Assembly: GCF_014489635.1 (NCBI RefSeq)
Contig: NZ_CP060828.1
Location: forward strand, 7,253,501 to 7,317,500
Reading direction: 5' to 3'
Length of the DNA stretch: 64,000 nucleotides
Source: Streptomyces roseirectus
GTDB taxonomy: Bacteria > Actinomycetota > Actinomycetes > Streptomycetales > Streptomycetaceae
Shown: positions 55,732-63,647 of the stretch, piece after piece
Layout: each line of letters opens with the position of its first letter
How positions within the stretch are numbered: the stretch's first letter is position 1
Notes under the pieces: generated by a model
What the model was told of the DNA's origin: nothing
The model's database searches: none
Seen by the model: only the letters and a program-made list of their open reading frames with translations
Made by a program: the position numbers and the translations under genes

Positions 55732-56365
55732 GCCGATCAGGGTGCTCCTCGTGGACGACCACCAGGTCGTCCGCCGGGGTCTGCGCACGTTCCTGGAGGT
55801 GCAGGACGACATAGAGGTCGTCGGCGAGGCGGGCGACGGCGCGGAAGGTGTCGCCCGCGCGCAGGAGCTGCAGCCCGACGTCGTCCTCATGGACGTCAAG
55901 ATGCCCGGCATGGACGGGGTCGAGGCGCTGCGCAAACTCCGCGAGCTCGACAGCCCCGCGCGCGTGCTGATCGTCACGAGCTTCACCGAGCAGCGCACGG
56001 TGATCCCGGCCCTGCGCGCGGGCGCCGCCGGGTACGTCTACAAGGACATCGATCCCGACGCCCTCGCCGGCGCCATCCGTTCCGTGCACGCGGGACACGT
56101 CCTGCTCCAGCCCGAGGTCGCCGGGGCACTGCTCTCCCAGGAGGAGACGCCGGGCGGGCAGGGGAGGGGCGGGTCGCTCACCGAGCGCGAGCGGGAGGTG
56201 CTGGGGTTGATCGCGGACGGGCGGTCCAACCGGGAGATCGCGCGGGCGCTGGTGCTGTCCGAGAAGACCGTCAAGACGCACGTCTCGAACATCCTCATGA
56301 AGCTCGACCTGGCGGACCGGACGCAGGCCGCGCTGTGGGCCGTGCGGCACGGGGTCACGGGCTGA
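55724..56365 (+). CDS. NarL/LuxR-family response regulator
   Basis: 213 aa from GTG, overlapping the kinase gene by 8 bases. Receiver domain with acidic pocket DDHQ and phospho-acceptor Asp in VVLMDVKMPGMDG, and a C-terminal LuxR helix-turn-helix (LTEREREVLGLIADGRSNREIARALVLSEKTVKTHVSNIL). Its targets are unknown; the two chaplin genes begin 170 bases downstream. Confidence 0.94.
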   Translation: MAEPIRVLLVDDHQVVRRGLRTFLEVQDDIEVVGEAGDGAEGVARAQELQPDVVLMDVKMPGMDGVEALRKLRELDSPARVLIVTSFTEQRTVIPALRAGAAGYVYKDIDPDALAGAIRSVHAGHVLLQPEVAGALLSQEETPGGQGRGGSLTEREREVLGLIADGRSNREIARALVLSEKTVKTHVSNILMKLDLADRTQAALWAVRHGVTG

Positions 56366-56536
56366 GAAAGGCTGGCCAGGGGCGGTGGAGGGCGGCAAGC
56401 GGAGGGATCACGTCCAGTCCGAGATTCATACTGTCGTGGGAATGTCACCCACATGGCGCATCCCCTGGCGGGGGCACGCCGTTCTCCTTGCGTGCCACGG
56501 CGACCGTCGTGGTGAATCGCCAGGAGGGCTTGAGAA

Positions 56537-56788
56537 GTGAAGAACCTGAAGAAGGCCGCCGCCGTGACGATGGTGGCCGGTGGGCTCGTGGCCGCCGGGG
56601 CCGGGCTCGCCTCCGCGACCGACGGCTCCGGAGCGGGTGCCTTCGGCGAGGCCCACGGTTCCCCGGGTGTCGTCTCCGGCAACGTCATCCAGGTGCCGGT
56701 CCACGTCCCCGTCAACGCGGTCGGCAACAGCGTCAACGTCATCGGCCTGCTCAACCCGGCGTTCGGGAACCTGGGCGTCAACCGCTGA
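56537..56788 (+). CDS. chpE: short chaplin, ChpE-type
   Basis: 83 aa from GTG. Signal peptide KKAAAVTMVAGGLVAAGAGLASA, then one chaplin domain: GSPGVVSGNVIQVPVHVPVN, then AVGNSVNVIGLLNPAFGNLG. There are no cysteines in the domain, as in ChpE of S. coelicolor. Chaplins are secreted amyloid-forming surface proteins that make aerial hyphae hydrophobic. AGGAGG lies 10 bases upstream of the GTG. The regional order (kinase, regulator, chpE) supports the name. Confidence 0.9.
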   Translation: MKNLKKAAAVTMVAGGLVAAGAGLASATDGSGAGAFGEAHGSPGVVSGNVIQVPVHVPVNAVGNSVNVIGLLNPAFGNLGVNR

Positions 56789-56989
56789 AACCCCGGCGGG
56801 GGAGCGGCGGTTGGGGGGCGCGGGGGCGGCGGTTCTACAAACGGCAGGTCTGCTGATCGTCCCGTCGCTTCAATGATCCGAACGGGCGCAGTTGTGACCG
56901 GCTCCCGTGCCGTTCGTGACCACTCCCGCGTTGTGCAGCGCACGACCCGCGGCCGGGTCGGATACGCAAACGCAGGAGGAACGCTTCTC

Positions 56990-57229
56990 ATGAACATCGC
57001 CAAGAAGGCCGCCGTGGCCCTCACCGTCGCCGGTATCGCCGCTGGTGCTTCCGCTGGTGCCGCTGTCGCCGACTCCTCCGCCGAGGGCGCGGCCGTGAAG
57101 TCCCCGGGCGTCGGCTCCGGCAACGTCGGCCAGATCCCGGTCCACGTCCCCGTCAACGTCGTCGGCGACTCCGTCAACGTCATCGGCCTGCTGAACCCCG
57201 CCTTCGGCAACACGGGCGTCAACGACTGA
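56990..57229 (+). CDS. second short chaplin, also cysteine-free
   Basis: 79 aa. Signal peptide KKAAVALTVAGIAAGASAGAAVA, then a single chaplin domain: KSPGVGSGNVGQIPVHVPVN followed by VVGDSVNVIGLLNPAFGNTG, about 75% identical to the first in this core. Again no cysteines. CAGGAGGA is 7 bases before the ATG. It follows chpE by about 200 bases with its own likely promoter region and ends at a strong terminator. Confidence 0.9.
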   Translation: MNIAKKAAVALTVAGIAAGASAGAAVADSSAEGAAVKSPGVGSGNVGQIPVHVPVNVVGDSVNVIGLLNPAFGNTGVND

Positions 57230-57246
57230 CCCCACCTCACACCGCC

Positions 57247-57278
57247 ACGGGGCCCCACTCCTCAGAGTGGGGCCCCGT
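57247..57278 (+). terminator. terminator of the chaplin gene
   Basis: Perfect 14-base inverted repeat ACGGGGCCCCACTC / GAGTGGGGCCCCGT with a four-base loop, 18 bases after the stop. Confidence 0.9.
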
Positions 57279-57348
57279 AGCCGTGCGACGAACGACGGGC
57301 CAAGGGCCGATTCCCTCTGCGCCCCGACGACGGAGACTCACGCGAGTT

Positions 57349-57613
57349 CCCCGCGCCCCCGCAACCGCTCCCGGCGCGGCGACGGCCACCTGCACCCGCC
57401 CCACCACGCTCGCGCTACTGCGCCTGGCCGCCTCACCCGCGCACGCCCTCCCATCCGCAGCCGGCTGCGCGCCCCGCCCAGCCGCGGCCGGGGCCGCGCG
57501 GCCCCGCCCGGTCGCCCCGGCCACCTCAGCCCGGCCTCAACCCCGCGCCCCCGCAACCGCCCCCGCGCAGCAACGGCCACTTGCACCCGCCCCACCACGC
57601 TCGCGCTACTGCG
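57349..57613. repeat. two imperfect 74-bp direct repeats
   Basis: Copies at 57349-57422 and 57541-57613, start-to-start 192 bases. Both run from CCCCGCGCCCCCGCAACCGC to CCACCACGCTCGCGCTACTG. The second copy has a few substitutions and small deletions. Part of a gene-free, C-rich field. Confidence 0.7.
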
Positions 57614-57779
57614 CGCCCGGCAGTCCCACCCGCATCAGCTCCCCATCCGCGCCCGGCCCAGCCCCGCCCAGCCCCAGCCGCCGGCGCACTCCAACTCGGC
57701 CTCACCCCCCGGCCCCGGGGAAGGGCCCCGGGGAAGGGCAAGGCCCGCGCCACAGCCCCGGCTGCCAACTCACCCCAGC

Positions 57780-58030
57780 CCGGCCTGAGTTCCGCGCCAC
57801 CCCCTCCGCCCCCGCCACCCCGCGCCCCGGCCTGAGTTCCGCGCCACCCCCTCCGCCCCGCGCCCCGGCCTGAGCCCCGCGCCACCCCCTCCGCCCCGCG
57901 CCCCGGCCTGAGCCCCGCGCCACCCCCTCCGCCCCGCGCCCCGGCCTGAGCCCCGCGCCACCCCCTCCGCCCCGCGCCCAGGTCTCAGCCCCGCGCCACC
58001 CCCCTCCGCGCCCGCCACCCCGCGCCCCCT
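57780..58030. repeat. 38-bp tandem repeat array
   Basis: Unit GGCCTGAGCCCCGCGCCACC then CCCTCCGCCCCGCGCCCC. Two perfect copies follow two slightly variant ones, bounded by longer, divergent copies at each end, six in all. There are no spacers, so it is not CRISPR-like. Minus-strand frames through it are Gly/Arg-rich repeats without a start signal. Confidence 0.75.
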
Positions 58031-58818
58031 CACCAACCCCCCATCTCCCGCCCCTCCACATACGCGTTGTAAGCCGCCACCAACGCCCGCCGGGCCGTTC
58101 GCTCCACGGGCCGCAGGGCCTCCCCCCGGGCGGTCATCTCGGATGCGCTCACCGCGCCCCCGTGTCCGTTGTCGGTGGCGAGGGAGAGCAACAGGCCGAT
58201 GCGCTGGGCGAGTTCGAGGACGCGTACGGCGCGAGGGGGATAGCCGGGGGCCAGGAGTTCGCGGCCCCGGTCCGCGCGGGCGCGGTACGCGTCGATGGCG
58301 GCCTCCGCGACGGGCCCGGACGCGGCGACGTCGAGCCGCGACAGCACGGCGGTGGCCTCCCGCAGGGCCTCGGCCAGCTCACGCTCCGCCTCACCGAGGG
58401 ACGGCACATCGGCGGGCGGCGCCTCGCGGACGGGCAGACAGTGCCAGGTGACCTCGACGTGGACGTCCCCAGAGGGCCCCGCCTCGAAGACCTCCGGCAC
58501 CAGCCCGAGCGCGGCCCCGTGACAGACCACCGCCTCCTGAGCCTCCAGCGCCCGCGCGTTGAACTCCGGCGGCCCGCTGAGCCCCAGCGGATGCCCCGGC
58601 GCGGGCAGCGCGATCCGCAGTCCGCTCACCCCGAGCGTCCGCAGCCGCCCGAACGCGAGCGACAGCCCGACGGCCCCGGACTCACCCGGCACCCCCTCCA
58701 CCCGATGCACGGCGTCCTCCCCGACAACGGCGGCGACCGCGTCGTCAGGAGAGACAAGTCCGGCCAACAGGGCATTTCCCCAGGCCGCGAAGCGACCAGC
58801 ACGTGGTTCCGAAAGCAT
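58030..58818 (-). CDS. conserved actinobacterial protein of unknown function
   Basis: 262 aa, no signal or membrane segment. The N-terminal half is beta-rich with Gly/Pro (AFGRLRTLGVSGLRIALPAPGHPLGLSGPPEFN), the C-terminal half helical (EAERELAEALREATAVLSRLDVA ... RALVAAYNAYVEGREMG). No motif recognised. ATG 58818. Its stop lies at the very edge of the tandem repeat field. Confidence 0.78.
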   Translation of the reverse strand: MLSEPRAGRFAAWGNALLAGLVSPDDAVAAVVGEDAVHRVEGVPGESGAVGLSLAFGRLRTLGVSGLRIALPAPGHPLGLSGPPEFNARALEAQEAVVCHGAALGLVPEVFEAGPSGDVHVEVTWHCLPVREAPPADVPSLGEAERELAEALREATAVLSRLDVAASGPVAEAAIDAYRARADRGRELLAPGYPPRAVRVLELAQRIGLLLSLATDNGHGGAVSASEMTARGEALRPVERTARRALVAAYNAYVEGREMGGW

Positions 58819-58971
58819 GCCCCCAGCCTAAGGAGCGGACCGATGGAACAGGCCGTCCGGCCGGTGGCGTAGATTTTCCCGAAGGGGCCGCGCCCACCCA
58901 TGCGCGGCGCCGGCCCACTGGCACACGCGACAACCGAGACCGGCCACACTGCAAGGGGAGACAACGCGCTC

Positions 58972-59769
58972 ATGAGCGATGTTCTGGAGCTTCAGGACGT
59001 ATCGGTGGTCCGCGAGGGCCGGTCGCTGGTGGACCAGGTCTCCTGGTCGGTCAAGGAAGGCGAACGCTGGGTCATCCTCGGCCCGAACGGCGCCGGCAAG
59101 ACGACCCTCCTCAACCTGGCCTCCACCTACCTCTTCCCGAGCGCCGGCACCGTCGCCGTCCTCGGCGAGACCCTGGGCAAGCCCGGCACGGACGTCTTCG
59201 AACTCCGCCCCCGCGTCGGCATGGCCGGCATCGCCCTCGCCGAGAAGCTCCCCAAGCGCCAGACGGTCCTGCAGACCGTCCTGACCGCCGCCTACGGCAT
59301 GACCGCCGGCTGGCAGGAGGAGTACGAGGACGTCGACGAACTCCGCGCCCGCGCCTTCCTCGACCGCCTCGGCATGAGCGACTACCTCGACCGCCGCTTC
59401 GGCACCCTCTCCGAGGGCGAGCGCAAGCGCACCCTCATCGCCCGTGCCCTCATGACCGACCCCGAGCTGCTGCTGCTCGACGAGCCCGCCGCCGGCCTCG
59501 ACCTCGGCGGCCGCGAAGACCTCGTCCGCCGCCTCGGCCGCCTCGCCCGCGACCCCATCGCCCCCTCGATGATCATGGTCACGCACCACGTCGAGGAGAT
59601 CGCCCCCGGCTTCACCCACGTCCTGATGATCCGTCAGGGCAAGGTCCTCGCCGCCGGCCCCGTCGAACTCGAACTCACCTCCCGCAACCTCTCCCACTGC
59701 TTCGGCCTCCCCCTCGTCGTCGAGCAGGTCGGCGACCGCTGGACGGCCCAGGGCCTCCCGCTCTCCTGA
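58972..59769 (+). CDS. stand-alone ABC transporter ATPase
   Basis: 265 aa. One ABC domain: Walker A GPNGAGKTT, signature LSEGERKRTLIARAL (Glu for the usual Gly-Gly), Walker B LLLLDEPAAGLD, His switch MVTHHVEEI. No permease gene is adjacent. The form resembles ModF/PhnC-like cytosolic ATPases that act without a permease. ATG 58972 with AAGGGGAG upstream is preferred to 58900. Confidence 0.9.
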   Translation: MSDVLELQDVSVVREGRSLVDQVSWSVKEGERWVILGPNGAGKTTLLNLASTYLFPSAGTVAVLGETLGKPGTDVFELRPRVGMAGIALAEKLPKRQTVLQTVLTAAYGMTAGWQEEYEDVDELRARAFLDRLGMSDYLDRRFGTLSEGERKRTLIARALMTDPELLLLDEPAAGLDLGGREDLVRRLGRLARDPIAPSMIMVTHHVEEIAPGFTHVLMIRQGKVLAAGPVELELTSRNLSHCFGLPLVVEQVGDRWTAQGLPLS

Positions 59770-59818
59770 CCCGCACGCGCTCTGTCCGCGCCGACCTCGC
59801 GGACCTACCATTGACCTT

Positions 59819-60247
59819 GTGGACATCGACGCGTGGGTGTGGTGGCTCGTCGGCGCGGCAGCGCTCGGGATTCCCCTGGTGATCACGACCATGCCCGAGT
59901 TCGGCATGTTCGCGGTCGGCGCGATCGCCGCCGCCGTCGCGGCCGGACTCGGCCTCGGGGCCGTGGGACAGGTGCTCGTCTTCGTCGTCGTCTCGGTGGC
60001 GCTCGTCGCCGTCGTACGGCCGATCGCCAACCGGCACAGCAGACAGCGCCCCCAACTCCCCACCGGCATCGACGCGTTGAAGGGCAAACAGGCCCTCGTC
60101 CTCGAACGCGTCGACGGCTCCGGCGGACGCATCAAACTCGCCGGCGAGGTCTGGTCCGCCCGCTCCCTGGACACCGACCGCGCCTACGAACCCGGCCAGG
60201 AGGTCGACGTCGTGGACATCGAAGGCGCTACGGCGATCGTCCTGTGA
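59819..60247 (+). CDS. NfeD-like membrane protein
   Basis: 142 aa from GTG. Two transmembrane helices (about 8-22 and 40-68) and a C-terminal OB-fold domain (KGKQALVLERVDGSGGRIKLAGEVWSARS ... VDVVDIEGATAIVL). NfeD proteins pair with SPFH proteins; the SPFH gene follows, so the two probably form a membrane complex. Confidence 0.92.
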   Translation: MDIDAWVWWLVGAAALGIPLVITTMPEFGMFAVGAIAAAVAAGLGLGAVGQVLVFVVVSVALVAVVRPIANRHSRQRPQLPTGIDALKGKQALVLERVDGSGGRIKLAGEVWSARSLDTDRAYEPGQEVDVVDIEGATAIVL

Positions 60248-60328
60248 GCCTCCGCGCGACGACCCAACTGAACTGAACGACCTGCGAGTTATGTGAAGGT
60301 CTGACAGACTCGACCAGCAAGATCTTCT

Positions 60329-60375
60329 GCACCCATAAGATCGTCGACAGCCAGTCGGCACCCATAGGATCGTCG
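60329..60375 (+). promoter_or_regulatory. tandem 18-bp direct repeats upstream of the SPFH gene
   Basis: GCACCCATAAGATCGTCG at 60329-60346 and GCACCCATAGGATCGTCG at 60358-60375, one mismatch, 29 bases apart. Each contains a TA-AGAT/TAGGAT hexamer, so they could be two copies of a -10 region or an operator pair. The second ends 36 bases before the ATG. Confidence 0.5.
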
Positions 60376-60411
60376 GAAAGCGCCGAGGCGGAGAAGGGTA
60401 CGGGGAGCACG

Positions 60412-61377
60412 ATGGAACCGGTCATCATCGTCCTGATCATTCTGGTGGTGTTGGTCTTCATCGCCCTGATCAAGACCATCCAGGTCATCCCACAGGCGAG
60501 CGCCGCCATCGTCGAGCGCTTCGGCCGCTACACACGGACGCTGAACGCGGGCCTCAACATCGTCGTCCCGTTCATCGACACCATCCGCAACCGCATCGAC
60601 CTGCGCGAACAGGTCGTCCCGTTCCCGCCGCAGCCGGTGATCACCCAGGACAACCTGGTCGTCAACATCGACACCGTCATCTACTACCAGGTGACCGACG
60701 CGCGCGCGGCGACGTACGAGGTCGCCTCCTACATCCAGGCCATCGAACAGCTCACCGTCACCACGCTGCGCAACATCATCGGCGGCATGGACCTGGAACG
60801 GACCCTCACCTCCCGCGAGGAGATCAACGCGGCCCTGCGCGGCGTCCTCGACGAGGCCACCGGCAAATGGGGCATCCGCGTCAACCGCGTCGAGCTGAAG
60901 GCGATCGAACCGCCCACCTCCATCCAGGACTCGATGGAGAAGCAGATGCGCGCCGACCGCGACAAGCGCGCCGCGATCCTCACGGCCGAAGGCACGCGCC
61001 AGGCCGCCATCCTCACCGCCGAGGGCGAGAAGCAGTCCCAGATCCTGCGCGCCGAGGGTGAGGCCAAGGCCGCCGCCCTCAAGGCCGAGGGCGAGGCCCA
61101 GGCCGTCCGCACGGTCTTCGAGGCCATCCACGCCGGCGACCCCGACCAGAAGCTCCTCAGCTACCAGTACCTCCAGATGCTCCCCAAGATCGCCGAGGGC
61201 GACGCCAACAAGCTCTGGATCGTCCCCAGCGAGATCGGCGACGCCCTCAAGGGCCTCTCCGGCGCCATGGGCAGCTTCGGCGGCCTCGGCGGAGGCGGCA
61301 ACGGCAGCAGCAACGGCGGTGGTTCGAGCAACCTGGAGAAGAACCCCGAGCGCCGGGAGAAGCCGCAGATCGACTGA
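60412..61377 (+). CDS. SPFH/band 7 domain protein (flotillin/stomatin-like)
   Basis: 321 aa. One N-terminal transmembrane helix (residues 4-22), then the SPFH domain (about 25-200, VIPQASAAIVERFGRYTRTLNAGLNIVVPF), then a charged coiled-coil region of AEGEKQ/AEGEAK repeats (about 190-240), then a Gly/Ser-rich tail. Forms membrane microdomain scaffolds, often with NfeD encoded just upstream. Confidence 0.94.
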   Translation: MEPVIIVLIILVVLVFIALIKTIQVIPQASAAIVERFGRYTRTLNAGLNIVVPFIDTIRNRIDLREQVVPFPPQPVITQDNLVVNIDTVIYYQVTDARAATYEVASYIQAIEQLTVTTLRNIIGGMDLERTLTSREEINAALRGVLDEATGKWGIRVNRVELKAIEPPTSIQDSMEKQMRADRDKRAAILTAEGTRQAAILTAEGEKQSQILRAEGEAKAAALKAEGEAQAVRTVFEAIHAGDPDQKLLSYQYLQMLPKIAEGDANKLWIVPSEIGDALKGLSGAMGSFGGLGGGGNGSSNGGGSSNLEKNPERREKPQID

Positions 61378-61394
61378 GTCCCGCGGGACGACGA

Positions 61395-61454
61395 TTTCTG
61401 GACGACGATGAGGGGCCCCAACTCGAGTTGGGGCCCCTCATCGTCGTCCAGAAA
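61395..61454. terminator. 60-bp perfect palindrome between SPFH and HNH genes
   Basis: Two 30-base arms with no spacer: left arm begins TTTCTGGACGACGATGAGGG and ends CCAACTC, right arm is its exact complement. The flanking bases do not pair. As RNA it forms an extremely stable hairpin between convergent genes, best read as a bidirectional terminator, but the length and perfection are far beyond the other terminators here. Confidence 0.9.
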
Positions 61455-61484
61455 GTCCTGGAAGTCCCGGCGACCCTGGAAGGC

Positions 61485-61991
61485 TTACGCCGCGTCCCGG
61501 CTCAGCCACTCCGGCAGGGCCCGCAGATCCTCCGCGCCCAGCGACAGCAGCATCGCGTCGGCCGGGGTCGGCTCGAACGGCTCCCTCAGCAACGGCATCC
61601 CCGCCTGCTCCGGCGTCCGGTCGGCCTTGCGGTGGTTGTCCTCCGCGCAGGACGCCACCGTGTTCAGCCAGGAGTCCCGGCCACCCTGCGCCCGCGGCAC
61701 CACATGGTCCACGGTCGTCGCCCTGCGCCCGCAGTACGCGCACCGGTGCCGGTCCCGCACCAGCACCCCCCGGCGCGACCACGGCGCCTGTCTGCGGAAC
61801 GGCACCCGCACATACCGGCACAACCTGATCACCCGCGGCGCGGGTATGTCGACCACGGCGCCCCGCATACGCAGTTCGGGGTGGGCCTGCTCGACGACGG
61901 CCTTGTCCTGGAGCACCAGAACGACGGCCCGGTTCAACGTCACCGTAGACAGCGGCTCGAAGCTCGCGTTCAGCACCAGCGTGTCCCGCAT
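61485..61991 (-). CDS. HNH endonuclease family protein
   Basis: 168 aa. The C-terminal HNH domain reads CAYCGRRATTVDHVVPRAQGG, with CxxC and catalytic DH, then SWLNTVASCAEDNHRKADRTP with the second Cys/His cluster. The N-terminal MRDTLVLNASFEPLSTVTLNRAVVLVLQDKAV is a conserved helix typical of Streptomyces HNH proteins of this class. ATG 61991 is chosen over GTG 62000 because GGGAGG lies 8 bases upstream. Confidence 0.9.
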   Translation of the reverse strand: MRDTLVLNASFEPLSTVTLNRAVVLVLQDKAVVEQAHPELRMRGAVVDIPAPRVIRLCRYVRVPFRRQAPWSRRGVLVRDRHRCAYCGRRATTVDHVVPRAQGGRDSWLNTVASCAEDNHRKADRTPEQAGMPLLREPFEPTPADAMLLSLGAEDLRALPEWLSRDAA

Positions 61992-62075
61992 CCAGCCCAC
62001 CTCCCGTTGCGCATCGGCCCGCTCCCCGGCGGGCGTGGATCAACTCTGGACGGGCACGCCGAGATGGACAACGCA

Positions 62076-62121
62076 ATAAAAAATGCCCGCCCCTGATCAC
62101 TTCCAAGACCAGAGGCGGACA
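62076..62121 (-). terminator. terminator of the YbhB gene
   Basis: Minus strand: GTCCGCCTCTG ... CAGGGGCGGGC (one wobble) followed by ATTTTTTATT. A classic rho-independent terminator 26 bases after the stop. Confidence 0.88.
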
Positions 62122-62146
62122 AACGTCGAGTGAACTCTGAACCGCG

Positions 62147-62686
62147 TCAGTTCGCGGCCGGCACCTCGTACTCACCGATCAACTGCGCCCGCGCGATCGC
62201 GTGGAACCGCAGGTTGAAACCGACGTACGCGGGCGACGCGTCCCCGTCGACACCCAGCTTCTCCTGGTCCACGGCGTACACCGTGAACACGTACCGGTGC
62301 GGCCCGTCCCCCGCCGGCGGCGCGGCACCCCCGAAGTCCCGCGTCCCGTAGTCGTTACGGACGTGGACGGCGCCTTCGGGCAGCCCCTTGAACTCGCCCG
62401 TACCGGCGCCGGCCGGCAGCTCGGTCACGGACGCCGGGACATCGAACAGCACCCAGTGCCAGAACCCGCTGCCCGTCGGCGCGTCCGGGTCGTAGCACGT
62501 CACCGCGAAGCTCTTCGTCTCCGCCGGGAACCCCTCCCACCGCAGCTGCGGCGAGACGTTCCCCTCGGCGTAGACCTGGTCGGCCTTGAGCGTGGCACCC
62601 TCCGTGACGTCCTCACTCGTCACCGAGAACGCCGGGACGGGCGGGTGGAAGTCATGGGGGAGAGGCCGCCGCTTGAGCTCGGACAC
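62147..62686 (-). CDS. YbhB/YbcL (PEBP) family protein
   Basis: 179 aa. Phosphatidylethanolamine-binding-protein fold, with the family signatures CYDPDAPTGSGFWHWVLFDVP and the C-terminal HRYVFTVYAVDQEKLGVD. No signal peptide. GTG 62686 is used because CAGGAGGTACCGAG lies directly upstream; the longer frame is unsupported. Role in bacteria unknown, possibly a kinase-inhibitor-like regulator. Confidence 0.92.
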   Translation of the reverse strand: MSELKRRPLPHDFHPPVPAFSVTSEDVTEGATLKADQVYAEGNVSPQLRWEGFPAETKSFAVTCYDPDAPTGSGFWHWVLFDVPASVTELPAGAGTGEFKGLPEGAVHVRNDYGTRDFGGAAPPAGDGPHRYVFTVYAVDQEKLGVDGDASPAYVGFNLRFHAIARAQLIGEYEVPAAN

Positions 62687-62727
62687 CTCGGTACCTCCTG
62701 AATCGGGTCGTTCCTCGGAACCCGAGC

Positions 62728-63510
62728 CTAGAACCAGTTCCGCTTGCTGCCGACCTCGGCCAGCCACTGGTTCAGATACGCCGCCCAGTCCGTGCCCTGG
62801 AAGTCACGCAGACCCACCTGGAAGGAGCGGAAGGTGTCACTGCCCTCGCTGAACAGGCCCGGCTTCTTGTCCATCTCCAGAATGACGTCCATCGCGTTCT
62901 CGTCGGCCACGAAGCTCAACTCGACCTGGTTCAGGCCGTGGTACTGGGACGGCGGGAAGAACTCGATCTCCTGGTAGAACGGCAGCTTCTGACGCGTACC
63001 CCGGATGTGCCCGCGCTCCATGTCCGCGCTCTTGAAACGGAACCCGAGCTGGGTGAAGGCGTCGAGGATCGCCTGCTGCGCCGGCAGCGGGTGGACGTTG
63101 ATCGGGTCCAGGTCGCTGGAGTCGACGGCCCGCGCGATCGCCAGCTCGGTCGTCACCCCGATGTTCATCCCGCGCAGCGGCTGCCCGCCGATCGACGTCA
63201 CCGGCGTCTCCCACGGGATGTCCAGCCCGAACGGCACCGCGTGCACGGCCCCCGCCTGCAGCTCGAAGGCCCCGCCGAGGCTGACCTTCGCGAACTCGAT
63301 GTTCTGCTTGTACTCCGAGTCCTGCCCCTCGACCTCGACCTGCGCCTGCAGCCCGATCGACAGCCCCTCGATGTTCTGGTTCACGGACCCGCCCTGGATC
63401 CGCACCTCACCCTGCACGACCCCGCCCGGCACGACGTTGACCTCGGTCAGCACCGTCTCCACCGACGCCCCGCCCGCACCCAGGCTCGCGAGCAGCTTCT
63501 TGAACGCCAT
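62728..63510 (-). CDS. Spo0M-family sporulation control protein
   Basis: 260 aa, arrestin-like beta-sandwich. N-terminal MAFKKLLASLGAGGASVETVLTEVNVVPGGVVQGEVRIQGG and VELSFVADENAMDVILEMDKKPG are strong family matches. In Bacillus, Spo0M regulates early sporulation. ATG 63510, with GAGGGAG upstream. About 40 bases from the YbhB gene start. Confidence 0.93.
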   Translation of the reverse strand: MAFKKLLASLGAGGASVETVLTEVNVVPGGVVQGEVRIQGGSVNQNIEGLSIGLQAQVEVEGQDSEYKQNIEFAKVSLGGAFELQAGAVHAVPFGLDIPWETPVTSIGGQPLRGMNIGVTTELAIARAVDSSDLDPINVHPLPAQQAILDAFTQLGFRFKSADMERGHIRGTRQKLPFYQEIEFFPPSQYHGLNQVELSFVADENAMDVILEMDKKPGLFSEGSDTFRSFQVGLRDFQGTDWAAYLNQWLAEVGSKRNWF

Positions 63511-63518
63511 GACTCTCC

Positions 63519-63556
63519 CTCGTTGTATTACGTCCGGCTCGTTGTTCTACGTCCGA
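63519..63556 (-). repeat. tandem 19-bp repeat in the Spo0M promoter region
   Basis: Plus strand CTCGTTGTATTACGTCCGG then CTCGTTGTTCTACGTCCGA, 16 of 19 identical, immediately before the start codon. Could be a duplicated promoter or operator element. Confidence 0.5.
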
Positions 63557-63647
63557 TTGACCGGGCCTTCGATCCCTACCAACGCGTTCAGGCCACGTCC
63601 GGTTCCGCCCCTCGGCACGCACCCCGACTGCACTACGCTCGACGGCC

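Noticed and set aside
57780..58030. Possible CRISPR array
   Set aside because: The 38-bp units are contiguous with no unique spacers, and no cas gene is nearby.
57526..58061. Gly/Arg-rich minus-strand frames through the repeat field
   Set aside because: They follow from the repeat sequence, lack start signals, and have no recognisable protein features.
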